In this document: positions 8,553-17,262 of the stretch, piece after piece
How the letters are laid out: every line of letters begins with the position of its first letter
How positions within the stretch are numbered: the first letter of the stretch is position 1
NCBI RefSeq assembly: GCF_008039575.1
Contig: NZ_VDUY01000008.1
Coordinates: 1-64,000, forward strand
Length of the DNA stretch: 64,000 bases
Source: Zeimonas arvi
GTDB lineage: Bacteria > Pseudomonadota > Gammaproteobacteria > Burkholderiales > Burkholderiaceae_E
Direction of reading: 5' to 3'
Position numbers and translations under genes: made by a program
The notes under the pieces: generated by a model
Database searches by the model: none
What the model saw: the letters and a program-made list of their open reading frames with translations, nothing else
What the model was told of the DNA's origin: nothing

Positions 8553-10355
8553 ATGTCGTTCAAGGCCCCGCTCAAGGACATGCTCTTCGCGCTCGAGCAT
8601 GTCGCCGACCTGCAATCCGTCGCGAAGCTGCCCGGCTTCGAGGATGCCGGGCTCGACACCGCCCAGGCGGTGCTCGAGGAGTGCGCAAAGTTCAACGAAG
8701 GCGTGGTCGCGCCGCTCAACTGGACCGGCGACACGCAGCCCTCCACGCTGAGCAACGGCGTGGTGAAGACCACGCCCGGTTTTCGCGAGGCCTTCAAGCA
8801 GTTTGCCGAGGGCGGCTGGCAGGGCGTCCAGCATCCGGTGGAGTTCGGCGGCCAGGGCTTGCCCAAGGCGATCGCCACGCCCTGCATCGAGATCCTCAAC
8901 GCGGCCAACCTGTCCTTCGCGCTGTGCCCGCTGCTGACCGACGGCGCGATCGAGGCGCTGCTCACCGCAGGCTCCGGCGAGCAGAAGAAGCGCTACGTGC
9001 CCAACCTGATCTCGGGCAGGTGGACCGGCACGATGAACCTGACCGAGCCGCAGGCCGGCTCGGACCTCTCGCTGGTGCGCGCCAAGGCGGTGCCGCAGGC
9101 CGACGGCAGCTACCGGGTCTTCGGCCAGAAGATCTTCATCACCTTCGGCGAGCACGACATGGCGGACAACATCGTCCACCTGGTGCTGGCTCGCACGCCC
9201 GACGCGCCCGAGGGCGTGAAGGGCATCTCGCTGTTCATCGTGCCCAAGTTCCTGGTGGACGAGGCCGGCGAGCCGCTCGAGCGCAACGACGTCTGGTGCT
9301 CGTCGATCGAGCACAAGCTGGGCATCAAGGCCAGCCCGACCTCGGTGCTGATCTACGGTGACGGCAAGGGCGAAGTGGGCGAGGGCGCGGTCGGCTACCT
9401 GGTCGGCGAGGAGAATCGCGGCCTCGAGTACATGTTCATCATGATGAACTCGGCGCGCTTCGCGGTCGGCATGCAGGGCGTGGCAATCGCCGAGCGCGCG
9501 TACCAGAAGGCCGCCGCCTACGCCAAGGAGCGGCTGCAGAGTCGCGACGTGGTCGGTTCCAGCGGGCCGGTGGCCATCGTCGAGCACCCCGACGTGCGCC
9601 GGATGCTGATGACGATGCGCGCGCACACCGAGGCGGCGCGGGCGCTGGCCTACCTGGCTGCGGCGCTGTCCGACGCGGGGCACCATTCGGGCGATGCGAC
9701 CGAGCGCAAGCGGAGCATGGCCGCCTACGAGTACCTGGTGCCGATCGTCAAGGGCTGGTCCACCGAGATGTCGCTCGAGGTCACCTCGCTCGGCGTGCAG
9801 GTCCACGGCGGCATGGGCTTCATCGAGGAGACCGGCGCGGCGCAGTACTACCGCGACGCGCGAATCCTGACCATCTACGAAGGCACCACCGCGATCCAGG
9901 CCAACGACCTGGTGGGGCGCAAGACCGCGCGCGACGGCGGCGCGGTGGCGAAGGGACTGCTCGAACAGGCGCGCGAAAGCGCGGCGTCGCTGTCCGCCAG
10001 CGCGAACGCCGACCTTCAGGCGATCGGGCGGCGCCTGTCGGCTGGCTGCGACGCGCTCGCGTCGGTGATCGAGTTCGTGGTCGCCAACTCGAAGTCCGAT
10101 GTGCGCGCCGTGTTCGCCGGCAGCGTGCCTTACCTGAAGCTGGCCGGCATCGTTCTGTCGGGCTGGCAGATGGGCCGGGCGGCCCAGGCTGCCGCGTCGC
10201 GCCTGGAGTCGGGCGATGACGCCGGCTTCATGGCTGCCAAGATCGCGACCGCCCGTTTCCACGCCGACCACATCCTGAGTCAGGCGCCCGGCCTGGCGAG
10301 CTCGGTGGTCGATGGCGCGACGGGTGTGCTGGCGCTGGAGAGCGAGCGCTTCTGA
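8553..10355 (+). CDS. acyl-CoA dehydrogenase with C-terminal extension
   Basis: A 600-residue FAD-dependent dehydrogenase that introduces the trans-2 double bond in an acyl-CoA and passes electrons to ETF. The N-terminal start MSFKAPLKDMLF, the substrate loop MNLTEPQAGSDLS, and IYEGTTAIQAND with the likely catalytic Glu near residue 442 are seen. Residues beyond about 460 form the acyl-CoA dehydrogenase C-terminal helical extension usual for this 600-residue class. ATG 8553 gives the canonical N-terminus; the frame also extends to TTG 8448 without family support. Its place behind etfBA fits a common beta-oxidation role; chain-length preference cannot be read. Confidence 0.94.
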   Translation: MSFKAPLKDMLFALEHVADLQSVAKLPGFEDAGLDTAQAVLEECAKFNEGVVAPLNWTGDTQPSTLSNGVVKTTPGFREAFKQFAEGGWQGVQHPVEFGGQGLPKAIATPCIEILNAANLSFALCPLLTDGAIEALLTAGSGEQKKRYVPNLISGRWTGTMNLTEPQAGSDLSLVRAKAVPQADGSYRVFGQKIFITFGEHDMADNIVHLVLARTPDAPEGVKGISLFIVPKFLVDEAGEPLERNDVWCSSIEHKLGIKASPTSVLIYGDGKGEVGEGAVGYLVGEENRGLEYMFIMMNSARFAVGMQGVAIAERAYQKAAAYAKERLQSRDVVGSSGPVAIVEHPDVRRMLMTMRAHTEAARALAYLAAALSDAGHHSGDATERKRSMAAYEYLVPIVKGWSTEMSLEVTSLGVQVHGGMGFIEETGAAQYYRDARILTIYEGTTAIQANDLVGRKTARDGGAVAKGLLEQARESAASLSASANADLQAIGRRLSAGCDALASVIEFVVANSKSDVRAVFAGSVPYLKLAGIVLSGWQMGRAAQAAASRLESGDDAGFMAAKIATARFHADHILSQAPGLASSVVDGATGVLALESERF

Positions 10356-10420
10356 TCGGCGCGAGCGGCGCCCGGGGGCGCCGCAACCGGGCCGTTTCGA
10401 GCGGGGCTGCACGCCGGGGG

Positions 10421-11431
10421 TCAGCGCGCGATCAGCCCCCATTCGACCAGGCGATCGCGGGCCCGCGCAGCCAGCTCGCCGAAGTCGATGCCGCCGCCGC
10501 CGCCTTCGGGCGCCGACATCCACACCGCCAGGAAGGCGCCCACGCCGGCGGCGAGCACCAGCAGGACCAGCAAGGGCGCGAGCCAGGCCGGGCTGCGCCT
10601 TGCCGGCAGCTCGATCGCCGGTGCGGGCCTGGCGCGCCGGACGACCGGCGCTTCGGGATCGCCCAGCCGGGGTTCGTTGCCGATCGGCCGCGCGGACGCC
10701 CGGATATCGCCCAGGTGGGGCTCCGTCGGGCCGGTTCCTCGGTTCGCCGGCGCAGGATCCGCACCGTTCGCGCGCAGCTGCGGTTCGGCCGCTTCCGGAG
10801 GGACGCCGGCGGGGCCGAGCTTCGGCTCGACGAAGCGCGGCCCGGGCTGAGCCGGACCGGGCTTCGAATCGATCGTCCCGAGCTTCGGTTCGGGGACTTC
10901 CGGCTCGGGGAGCTTCGGTTCGGCGAGCTTCGGTTCGGGAAGCCTGCCTTCGGCGAGCCTGGGTTCGGGGAGGCTGGGTTCGGGGAGCTCCCGTTCGGTG
11001 TGCTCGCTCGGCTCGGTGCGCGCGCTCGACTCGGTTCGGGCTTCGGTCGCCCGGCCGCTCGGAACCGCGTCCCAATCCGGCAGGCGCGGCTCGGTGCCTG
11101 GCGGTGGCGCCAGCCCCGTCAGCGGATCCGCCCCCGCAGGCGCGCGCGCGAGCAGGTCTGCAAGGTTCGCTGGCGCCGGGCGCGTGCGCTCGAAGGGCTG
11201 CCAGGCAGGGGCAGCGTCGGCTCGAGGGGCCGATGCGGCCGCTTCTGCAGGGGGTGGTTCGACGGGCTTTGCCTCCGCCGGAGCCTGCAAGGGCACCGTG
11301 GGCGCTCGTGCAGCGGGGCGCGGCGCGTCGGGCGCTGGCGCCGGCTGCTCGTCGAGCGACGCGCCGCACTTGGCGCATCGCCTTGCCCAGGGTGGGTTTC
11401 CGCCCCCGCAGGACGGACAGCTGACGATCAT
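10421..11431 (-). CDS. zinc-ribbon membrane protein with proline/glutamate repeat linker
   Basis: A 336-residue protein of unknown function. Residues 5-24 form a zinc ribbon (CPSCGGG ... CAKCGASL). Residues 25-270 are low-complexity, Pro/Glu/Ala-rich, with a central array of five-residue units of the type LPEPK and LAEPK. A single membrane helix lies at about 287-308 (LAPLLVLLVLAAGVGAFLAVW), followed by a short tail GIDFGELAARARDRLVEWGLIAR. GAGGAGG sits 7 bases from the ATG, so the start is firm. It is convergent with the acyl-CoA dehydrogenase and divergent from the radical SAM gene. The design is a cytosolic metal-binding head held off the membrane by a stiff rod. Confidence 0.8.
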   Translation of the reverse strand: MIVSCPSCGGGNPPWARRCAKCGASLDEQPAPAPDAPRPAARAPTVPLQAPAEAKPVEPPPAEAAASAPRADAAPAWQPFERTRPAPANLADLLARAPAGADPLTGLAPPPGTEPRLPDWDAVPSGRATEARTESSARTEPSEHTERELPEPSLPEPRLAEGRLPEPKLAEPKLPEPEVPEPKLGTIDSKPGPAQPGPRFVEPKLGPAGVPPEAAEPQLRANGADPAPANRGTGPTEPHLGDIRASARPIGNEPRLGDPEAPVVRRARPAPAIELPARRSPAWLAPLLVLLVLAAGVGAFLAVWMSAPEGGGGGIDFGELAARARDRLVEWGLIAR

Positions 11432-11507
11432 CGTTCGGCCTCCTCGTGCCGTCGAGCATAGCGCGATGTGCTTGCGGGGAAGGGCTTTCGGGAGCGATAC
11501 TGTGCAA

Positions 11508-12764
11508 ATGAACAGTAATCGAGCCCGGCGCGCACTGGCAGAGGCCGTCGCCGCCAGCGCGGCGCGCGCCAGCAAGCGGCCGTCAGGCGGTCGCGGGGCG
11601 GTGTCGAGCCCGGCGGGTCGCTTCGAGACGCTCGCCCGCGAGTCGGCCGACGATGGCTGGTACCGCGAGGACGGCGAGCCCCCGGCGCTTCGCACCGAGG
11701 TCACCGAGGAACGCGCCAGGAGCATCCTCGCCTTCAACGATTCACCCGACCTGCCGTTCGATCGCTCGCTCAATCCCTATCGGGGTTGCGAGCATGGTTG
11801 CACGTACTGCTTCGCCCGGCCCACCCACGCCTGGCTGGGCCTGTCGCCGGGGCTGGACTTCGAGACCCGGCTGCGGGCCAAGGTCAACGCGGCCGAGCGT
11901 TTGCGTGCCGAGCTGGCGGCGCCGGCCTACCGTTGCGCGCCGGTCAACATCGGCTCGGCCACCGATGCCTATCAGCCGATCGAGCGGGAGCGTCGGCTCA
12001 CCCGGGCCGTGCTGGAGGTGTTGTCCGAATGCTCGCATCCGCTGACCATCGTCACCAAGTCCTCGCTGGTCGAGCGGGACATCGACCTGCTCGCTCCAAT
12101 GGCCCGTCGCGGCCTGGCTGCCGTCTACGTTTCCGTGTCCACGCTCGATCCGGCACTGGCCCGGGCCTGGGAGCCCCGGGCCGCCGCGCCGTGGCGGCGC
12201 CTTCGCACGATCCGCCGGCTGGCCGATGCAGGCATCCCGGTGGGTGTGGCGGTGGCGCCGGTCGTGCCCTTCCTGAACGAGCCCGAGCTCGAGCGGGTGC
12301 TCGAACAGGCCGCTCAGGCCGGTGCGAGCTCGGCCTTCTACACGATCCTGCGCCTGCCGTGGGAGCTGCGCGAAGTGTTCGTCGACTGGCTGCAGTCCGT
12401 CTATCCGGACCGCGCGGCCCGGATCATGAACCGGCTCGGCGACATGCGCGCCGGGGACGGGCGGGCGGGGGGCAGAGGCCTCGGCGGCAGGAGCGCCGGC
12501 GGCGCGGGCGGCGCGCGCCCCCTGAACGATCCCCGCTTCTTCCACCGGATGACCGGGCAGGGCGGCTGGGCCGAACTGGTCCGTCTGCGCTTCGAGCTCG
12601 CCGCCCGCAAGCTGGGGCTCGATCGCGAGCGCCGGTCGCTGCGCACGGATCTGTTCGAGCCGCCGGCACGACCGCAACGGGCGCCCGGCGCGATGGTTCC
12701 CGCGAGCAGCAGGGTCGCCCTCGAGAAGGCCGCCGCGGCTGCCCTTCAGCAGAGTCTGTTCTGA
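11508..12764 (+). CDS. PA0069-family radical SAM protein (SplB-like)
   Basis: A 418-residue radical S-adenosylmethionine protein. The cluster motif is CEHGCTYC (Cx3CxxC, about residues 94-101), preceded by SLNPYRGC. The motifs FARPTHAWLGLSPGLDFE and NIGSATDAYQPIERERRLTR are typical of the PA0069/Rv2578c group, which is related to spore photoproduct lyase. The substrate of this group is not established. The C-terminal region contains a Gly-rich stretch near residue 320. Only a weak GGAG about 14 bases upstream supports the ATG. Confidence 0.9.
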   Translation: MNSNRARRALAEAVAASAARASKRPSGGRGAVSSPAGRFETLARESADDGWYREDGEPPALRTEVTEERARSILAFNDSPDLPFDRSLNPYRGCEHGCTYCFARPTHAWLGLSPGLDFETRLRAKVNAAERLRAELAAPAYRCAPVNIGSATDAYQPIERERRLTRAVLEVLSECSHPLTIVTKSSLVERDIDLLAPMARRGLAAVYVSVSTLDPALARAWEPRAAAPWRRLRTIRRLADAGIPVGVAVAPVVPFLNEPELERVLEQAAQAGASSAFYTILRLPWELREVFVDWLQSVYPDRAARIMNRLGDMRAGDGRAGGRGLGGRSAGGAGGARPLNDPRFFHRMTGQGGWAELVRLRFELAARKLGLDRERRSLRTDLFEPPARPQRAPGAMVPASSRVALEKAAAAALQQSLF

Positions 12765-12805
12765 CCGGCGCTTGCTGTTCCCAGTCGGTGCGCGCAATCC
12801 ATCGA

Positions 12806-12834
12806 TTGCTGCAACGGCGTTGGCCAGCTATAAT
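12806..12834 (+). promoter_or_regulatory. promoter of the rpsP operon
   Basis: TATAAT at 12829-12834 with TTGCTG at 12806-12811, spacer 17 bases. The 12-base block CAGCTATAATTT around the -10 recurs at the rplS promoter (16630-16641). The start of transcription would be near 12841, leaving a leader of about 30 bases before rpsP. Confidence 0.65.
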
Positions 12835-12869
12835 TTAGGGTTTTCCGCCCACGGACAAAGGATACCGAT

Positions 12870-13142
12870 ATGGTCGTCATCCGCCTCACGCGCGGCGGCG
12901 CCAAGAAGCGCCCCTTTTATCACATCGTCGCCACCGACAAGCAGAGCCGCCGCGACGGCCGCTTCATCGAGCGGATCGGCTTCTACAACCCCGTTGCCGC
13001 CGCGACCGAGAACGGTCTCGTGCTGTCCATGGACCGCATCGGTTACTGGCAACAGAAGGGCGCGCAGCTGTCGCCCACCGTCGAGCGTCTGGTTCGCCAG
13101 TACGCCAAGGCGCAGGGCGCGCCGGCCGCTGCCGCGGCCTGA
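12870..13142 (+). CDS. rpsP: 30S ribosomal protein S16
   Basis: A 90-residue small-subunit protein. [20 protein letters not shown] and the segment [14 protein letters not shown] are the S16 signature. AAAGGA precedes the ATG at a normal distance. It heads the conserved rpsP-rimM-trmD-rplS operon, which links ribosomal proteins with 16S maturation and tRNA methylation. Confidence 0.98.
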   Translation: MVVIRLTRGGAKKRPFYHIVATDKQSRRDGRFIERIGFYNPVAAATENGLVLSMDRIGYWQQKGAQLSPTVERLVRQYAKAQGAPAAAAA

Positions 13143-13246
13143 CAGGTGCCGGCCGCTGCTGCGGCGTCGCGCGTACCGGCCGCTGACGCAGCCGGGGCGC
13201 GCGGGCGGCGACAGCGGCCCGGCTGTCGCACCAGCCAGGCGCTGAG

Positions 13247-13936
13247 ATGACGGCTGGCAGTTCGGCGGCTCCGGCCAGGGCCGGCAAGGTCGCCCCGGCC
13301 GGGAACGGCGGGGGCGCCTCGCCGGCTGCCGTCGTCACGGTTGCCGCACTGCCGGCTGACGCGGTGGTGGTCGGCCGGGTCGAAGGCGCCTACGGCGTGC
13401 GCGGCGCGATGCGAATCGAGCCCTTCAACGATCCTCGCGATTCCGTGCTGCTGAAGGCGCGTCGCTGGTACCTGACGGGGCCTGCATCGCGGCAGAAGGG
13501 CCCGTCGGGGACGGACGGTCCTGTCGCGCCTGGCGCTGCCGGTCGGCAGGCCTCGCCTTCTCGCTTCCCGGTTGTCGTCGAGGTTTCACGTTGCCGCGTT
13601 CATGGGGCGGGTCTGGTCGCGACCGTGTCCGGCATCGACGTCAAGGAATCTGCCGACGCGCTGCGCGGCTGCGAAATCGCGGTCAGCCGGGCGGATTTCC
13701 CGCCGCCCGAGAGCGGCGAGTACTACTGGGTCGACCTGGTCGGCTGCGTGGTGGTCACGCCCGACGGCGTGCCGCTCGGCGTGGTCGAGGCGGTCGACGA
13801 CCACGGCGCGCACCCCCTGCTGCGGCTGCGCGCAGAAGACGGTGGCGCGCGGCTGATTCCCTTCGTCGACGCCCACGTGCCGGATGTCGACGTCGTCGGC
13901 CGTCGCATCGTCGCCGACTGGGACCCCGCGTTCTGA
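13247..13936 (+). CDS. rimM: 16S rRNA maturation factor RimM, enlarged form
   Basis: RimM binds S19 and helps maturation of the 30S head. This copy has 229 residues against the usual 165-185. The extra length is an Ala/Pro-rich N-terminal extension of about 40 residues and a low-complexity insertion of about 25 residues (near 83-106) inside the N-terminal beta-barrel. The core motifs are intact: [20 protein letters not shown] and the PRC-barrel segment [16 protein letters not shown] ... [15 protein letters not shown]. The start is uncertain, since GTG codons exist just before VVVGRV. trmD follows after 71 bases. Confidence 0.92.
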   Translation: MTAGSSAAPARAGKVAPAGNGGGASPAAVVTVAALPADAVVVGRVEGAYGVRGAMRIEPFNDPRDSVLLKARRWYLTGPASRQKGPSGTDGPVAPGAAGRQASPSRFPVVVEVSRCRVHGAGLVATVSGIDVKESADALRGCEIAVSRADFPPPESGEYYWVDLVGCVVVTPDGVPLGVVEAVDDHGAHPLLRLRAEDGGARLIPFVDAHVPDVDVVGRRIVADWDPAF

Positions 13937-14007
13937 CCCGGCGGCGTCCTTCGGACCGGCCGCCTCCCGCCACCGCGGAGCCGCGGTGGCGTCCCGGAGC
14001 CTCATGC

Positions 14008-14805
14008 ATGCGCATCGACGTCGTGACGATCTTTCCCGAGATGTTCGACGCGCTGACCCGCTTCGGCATCACCGGCCGCGCGCTGCAACGCGGGCTCTGG
14101 CAGTTCGGCGCGCACAATCCGCGCGACTTCACCACCGACGCCTACCGGCGCGTCGACGATCGCCCCTATGGCGGCGGCCCGGGCATGGTCATGCTCGGCC
14201 AGCCGCTGGCCGATGCGATCGACGCGGCGCGGGCCGCAGGCGAGGGCCGGACCGACTCGACGGCGCCCGCCCGCGCGCGACCGGTCATCGCGCTCTCGCC
14301 CCAGGGCGCGCCGCTCGACGACGCGACGGTGCGCAGCCTTGCCGCGCTCGCCGGCATGGTGCTGGTGGCCGGTCGTTACGAAGCGATCGACCAGCGGCTG
14401 ATCGATCGTCACGTCGACGAGGAGATCTCGATCGGCGATTTCGTCGTGTCGGGCGGCGAATTGCCCGCCATGATGCTGATCGACGCGGTCGTGCGGCTGC
14501 TGCCGGGCGCGATGAACGACGAGGCCTCGGCCGCCCACGACTCCTTCGCCGACGGTTTGCTGGACTGCCCGCACTACACGCGGCCCGAGGTCTTCGAGGG
14601 CCTCCCGGTGCCCGAGGTCCTGCTTTCCGGCCATCACGCCCGGATCGCGCGCTGGCGCCGCGAGCGCTCGCTCGAGACGACATTCCGCCGTCGTCCCGAC
14701 CTGATCGAGAAGGCGCGCCGGAACGGCCTGCTCGGTCCGACGGACGAAGCGTTTCTCGCGGGCTTCCGGGCATCGGGGGACGGGCGCGAGGAAGGAGAGG
14801 GTTAA
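14008..14805 (+). CDS. trmD: tRNA (guanine-N1-)-methyltransferase
   Basis: A 265-residue SPOUT methyltransferase that makes m1G37 in tRNAs reading CNN and some other codons, preventing +1 frameshifts. [26 protein letters not shown], the trefoil-knot segments [16 protein letters not shown] and [17 protein letters not shown] are intact. GGAG at 13996-13999 lies 8 bases before ATG 14008; a nearer ATG at 14004 is out of frame. The usual next gene, rplS, is displaced by a DEAD-box helicase gene. Confidence 0.97.
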   Translation: MRIDVVTIFPEMFDALTRFGITGRALQRGLWQFGAHNPRDFTTDAYRRVDDRPYGGGPGMVMLGQPLADAIDAARAAGEGRTDSTAPARARPVIALSPQGAPLDDATVRSLAALAGMVLVAGRYEAIDQRLIDRHVDEEISIGDFVVSGGELPAMMLIDAVVRLLPGAMNDEASAAHDSFADGLLDCPHYTRPEVFEGLPVPEVLLSGHHARIARWRRERSLETTFRRRPDLIEKARRNGLLGPTDEAFLAGFRASGDGREEGEG

Positions 14806-15019
14806 AGGGGGGCGGAAGGTGTGTTGCGCGCCGGCGGGTGACACTTTCTCTCGCGCCTCGTTTCTTTTCTCGCCCTTTCGGCGGTTTGCCTGTATAGTTC
14901 CGCTTGTGCGGCGCAGCATCCGCACGTTTACGCTCATCGTCCCCCGACCTCTGTTCGCACCCCGGCAGTCCTTGCCCGGGTCATCCGGAATCTGTCTGGC
15001 GCCGATGCTCGACGCCGCG

Positions 15020-15040
15020 CGGCGTTCGTTCCGAACGCCG
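15020..15040 (+). promoter_or_regulatory. leader hairpin upstream of DEAD-box helicase
   Basis: A perfect 9-bp stem CGGCGTTCG / CGAACGCCG with a TTC loop, 29 bases before the helicase ATG and not followed by a T run, so not a standard terminator. The trmD-helicase gap of 264 bases also holds a possible -10 TATAGT at 14893-14898. A leader of about 165 bases would result, as seen for cold-induced helicase mRNAs; that link is inference. Confidence 0.4.
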
Positions 15041-15069
15041 TCCGTCATTCCGTTGATCCAGAGGTTCGA

Positions 15070-16584
15070 ATGACTTTCTCCGATCTGGGGCTTGCCGCCC
15101 CTTTGCTCGCCGCTTTGTCCGAAGCCGGCTTCACCCAGCCCACGCAGGTCCAGAGCGACGCGATTCCCGCCGTGCTGGAAGGCGCCGACCTGCTGGTGTC
15201 TTCACAGACCGGCAGTGGCAAGACCGCGGCCTTCATGCTGCCCTCGCTGCAGCGACTGCTCGAGCCCGCTTCGAAGGCCGGCAAGGGGCCGCGCATCCTG
15301 GTGCTGGCGCCCACGCGTGAACTCGCGCTCCAGGTCAACGAAGCCGCCACGCAGTACGCGGCCGGCGTGCGCCGGTTCACCAGCGCCACGCTGGTCGGTG
15401 GCGCGCCCTATGCTCCGCAGATGCGCAAGCTGTCGCGCCCGCTCGACCTGGTGGTCGCCACGCCGGGCCGTCTGATCGACCACCTCGAGGCCGGCCGGAT
15501 CGATTTCTCGCGCCTCGAGGTGCTGATCCTCGACGAGGCAGACCGGATGCTCGACATGGGCTTCCTGGCCGACATCGAGCGCATCGTCGGGTCCACGCCC
15601 GCCGAGCGCCAGACGCTGCTCTTCTCGGCCACGCTCGACGGCGTGGTCGGCGACCTGGCGCGCCGCCTGACTCGTTCGCCGCGGCGCATCGACGTGGCCT
15701 CGACCGTCGCGCAGAAGGCCGACATCGAGCAGGTGCTGATGTATGCCGACGACCTGTCGCACAAGTCGCGCCTGCTCGACGCGCTGCTGCGCCGCGACGA
15801 CATGCAGCAGTGCGTGGTCTTCGCCGCCACCCGACAGTCCACCGAGGACCTGCGCGAGCAACTCTCGGCGAGCGGCTTCAGCGTGGCCGCACTGCATGGC
15901 GACATGCACCAGGGGCAACGCAACCGCACGCTCGACGGCATGCGGGCGGGCCGCACCCGCGTGCTGGTGGCCACCGACGTGGCCGCCCGTGGCATCGATG
16001 TGGCCGGCATCACCCACGTGATCAACTTCGACGTGCCCCGCCAGGCCGAGGACTATGTGCACCGGATCGGCCGCACCGGCCGCGCCGGCCGCAGCGGCAT
16101 GGCGGTGACCCTGCTTCGCCACGACGAGCACTACCGCGCCCGCCTGATCGAGCGCTACACCGGCCAGCCGATCCGCATCGACGTGATTCCGGGGCTCGAG
16201 CCTCGGGCCCGCGCGTCGCGACCGGCAGGAAAACCCGGCAGCAAGCCGGCCGGCGCCTGGGGCGCCAAGCGCGGCAACGGCTGGACCGGCAAGCCGGCCG
16301 GCGCCTGGGGTGGCAAGCAGGGCGCCGGATGGAGCGACAAGCCGCGCGGCGCGTGGAGCGACAAGCCCGCCGGCGACTGGAAGGCCAAGCCTGCCGGCGA
16401 GTGGAAGCCGCGTCCCGCAGGCGAGTGGAAGCCTCGCCCTGCCGGGGAATGGCAGGCGCGCCCCGCGGGCGAGCGGCGCGACAACCGGGCCGGTGGCCGA
16501 GACGGCGCTCGTGGTGCCGCAGCGAGTCACCCGCGCAGCGGCGCGCCCGGGACCGGTTTCGCCCGTCGTCGCCAGGAAGCCTGA
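15070..16584 (+). CDS. DEAD-box ATP-dependent RNA helicase with KPAG-repeat tail
   Basis: A 504-residue RNA helicase of the RhlE-like group. Motif I TGSGKT is near residue 45, motif II DEAD near 154, motif III SAT near 187 and motif VI HRIGRTGR near 331. The core ends near residue 375. The remaining 130 residues are basic and repetitive: tandem units of about 9 residues of the type KPAGEWKPR and KPAGAWGGK, probably an RNA-binding tail. Such enzymes unwind short duplexes during ribosome assembly and RNA decay. It lies between trmD and rplS, with its own probable promoter and a 264-base leader region. Confidence 0.94.
   Translation: MTFSDLGLAAPLLAALSEAGFTQPTQVQSDAIPAVLEGADLLVSSQTGSGKTAAFMLPSLQRLLEPASKAGKGPRILVLAPTRELALQVNEAATQYAAGVRRFTSATLVGGAPYAPQMRKLSRPLDLVVATPGRLIDHLEAGRIDFSRLEVLILDEADRMLDMGFLADIERIVGSTPAERQTLLFSATLDGVVGDLARRLTRSPRRIDVASTVAQKADIEQVLMYADDLSHKSRLLDALLRRDDMQQCVVFAATRQSTEDLREQLSASGFSVAALHGDMHQGQRNRTLDGMRAGRTRVLVATDVAARGIDVAGITHVINFDVPRQAEDYVHRIGRTGRAGRSGMAVTLLRHDEHYRARLIERYTGQPIRIDVIPGLEPRARASRPAGKPGSKPAGAWGAKRGNGWTGKPAGAWGGKQGAGWSDKPRGAWSDKPAGDWKAKPAGEWKPRPAGEWKPRPAGEWQARPAGERRDNRAGGRDGARGAAASHPRSGAPGTGFARRRQEA
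16250..16500 (+). repeat. in-frame tandem repeats encoding KPAG(A/E/D)W units
   Basis: Imperfect 27-30 bp repeats inside the helicase gene, encoding about eight KPAG(A/D/E)W- or RPAGEW-type units. Trp recurs after each PAG(A/E/D) group. Repeat number is likely to vary between strains through slippage or unequal exchange; this is inference from the tandem layout. Confidence 0.7.
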
Positions 16585-16610
16585 CGGCCGACCCGGATGG
16601 CCGGCGCAGC

Positions 16611-16639
16611 TGGCCAGATCCGGCCGGAACAGCTATAAT
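16611..16639 (+). promoter_or_regulatory. separate promoter for rplS
   Basis: TATAAT at 16634-16639, spacer 17, and TGGCCA at 16611-16616 as a weak -35. The block CAGCTATAATTT is the same as at the rpsP promoter. It lies in the gap between the helicase stop and rplS, so rplS can be made independently of the upstream operon. Confidence 0.6.
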
Positions 16640-16728
16640 TTTCGGCTTTGCGGAATTCCGCAGAACCCATCCTCTGCCCGGAACAGAAATTCTCCAACCC
16701 CCCGGCGCAAGATGGTCCAGGAGCGCAC

Positions 16729-17109
16729 ATGAATCTGATCGAAAAGCTCGAGCAGGAAGAAATTTCCCGGCTCGGCAAGACCATTCCCGATTTCGCGCCC
16801 GGCGACACCGTGGTCGTGAGCGTGAACGTGGTCGAGGGCACGCGCAAGCGCGTCCAGGCCTTCGAAGGCGTGGTCATCGGCCGTCGCAATCGGGGCCTGA
16901 ACTCCTCGTTCATCGTTCGCAAGATCTCCTCGGGTGAGGGAGTCGAGCGCACCTTCCAGCTCTACTCGCCGCTGATCGCCGGCATCGAGGTCAAGCGCCG
17001 TGGCGACGTTCGCCGCGCCAAGCTGTACTACCTGCGCGCGCGCTCGGGCAAGTCGGCGCGGATCAAGGAAAAGCTGCCCGGCAAGACCTCGGGCAACGCG
17101 GCGGCCTGA
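16729..17109 (+). CDS. rplS: 50S ribosomal protein L19
   Basis: A 126-residue protein at the 30S-50S interface. [42 protein letters not shown] and [13 protein letters not shown] are canonical. CAGGAG sits 5-6 bases before ATG 16729; an upstream in-frame start at 16648 lies too close to the -10 to be used. It is the last gene of the ribosomal group and is followed by a terminator. Confidence 0.97.
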   Translation: MNLIEKLEQEEISRLGKTIPDFAPGDTVVVSVNVVEGTRKRVQAFEGVVIGRRNRGLNSSFIVRKISSGEGVERTFQLYSPLIAGIEVKRRGDVRRAKLYYLRARSGKSARIKEKLPGKTSGNAAA

Positions 17110-17173
17110 TCGCTTCCGCACTCTGGCCGGCCCCCGGCGGGTCGGCCGGCCGGCCGGGATTGCCGACCGGCAG

Positions 17174-17199
17174 AAGGGCGCAGCGATGCGCCCTTTTTT
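17174..17199 (+). terminator. Rho-independent terminator after rplS
   Basis: Perfect 9-bp stem AAGGGCGCA / TGCGCCCTT with a GCGA loop, running directly into a T-rich stretch (six T, G, four T). Confidence 0.9.
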
Positions 17200-17262
17200 G
17201 TTTTCTCCGATGATGTCCGGCACAGCTGTCAGGATCCTTCGCGCCACGATGACCCGCCTTCC

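Noticed and set aside
10366-10383. Hairpin CGGCGCC-CGGG-GGCGCCG after the acyl-CoA dehydrogenase as a terminator
   Set aside because: Only 7 bp and no T run; such GC palindromes are expected by chance at this base composition.
16250-16500. Regular repeats that could suggest a CRISPR array
   Set aside because: The repeats are in frame, lack unique spacers of constant length and lie inside a helicase gene. No CRISPR array was seen anywhere in the window.
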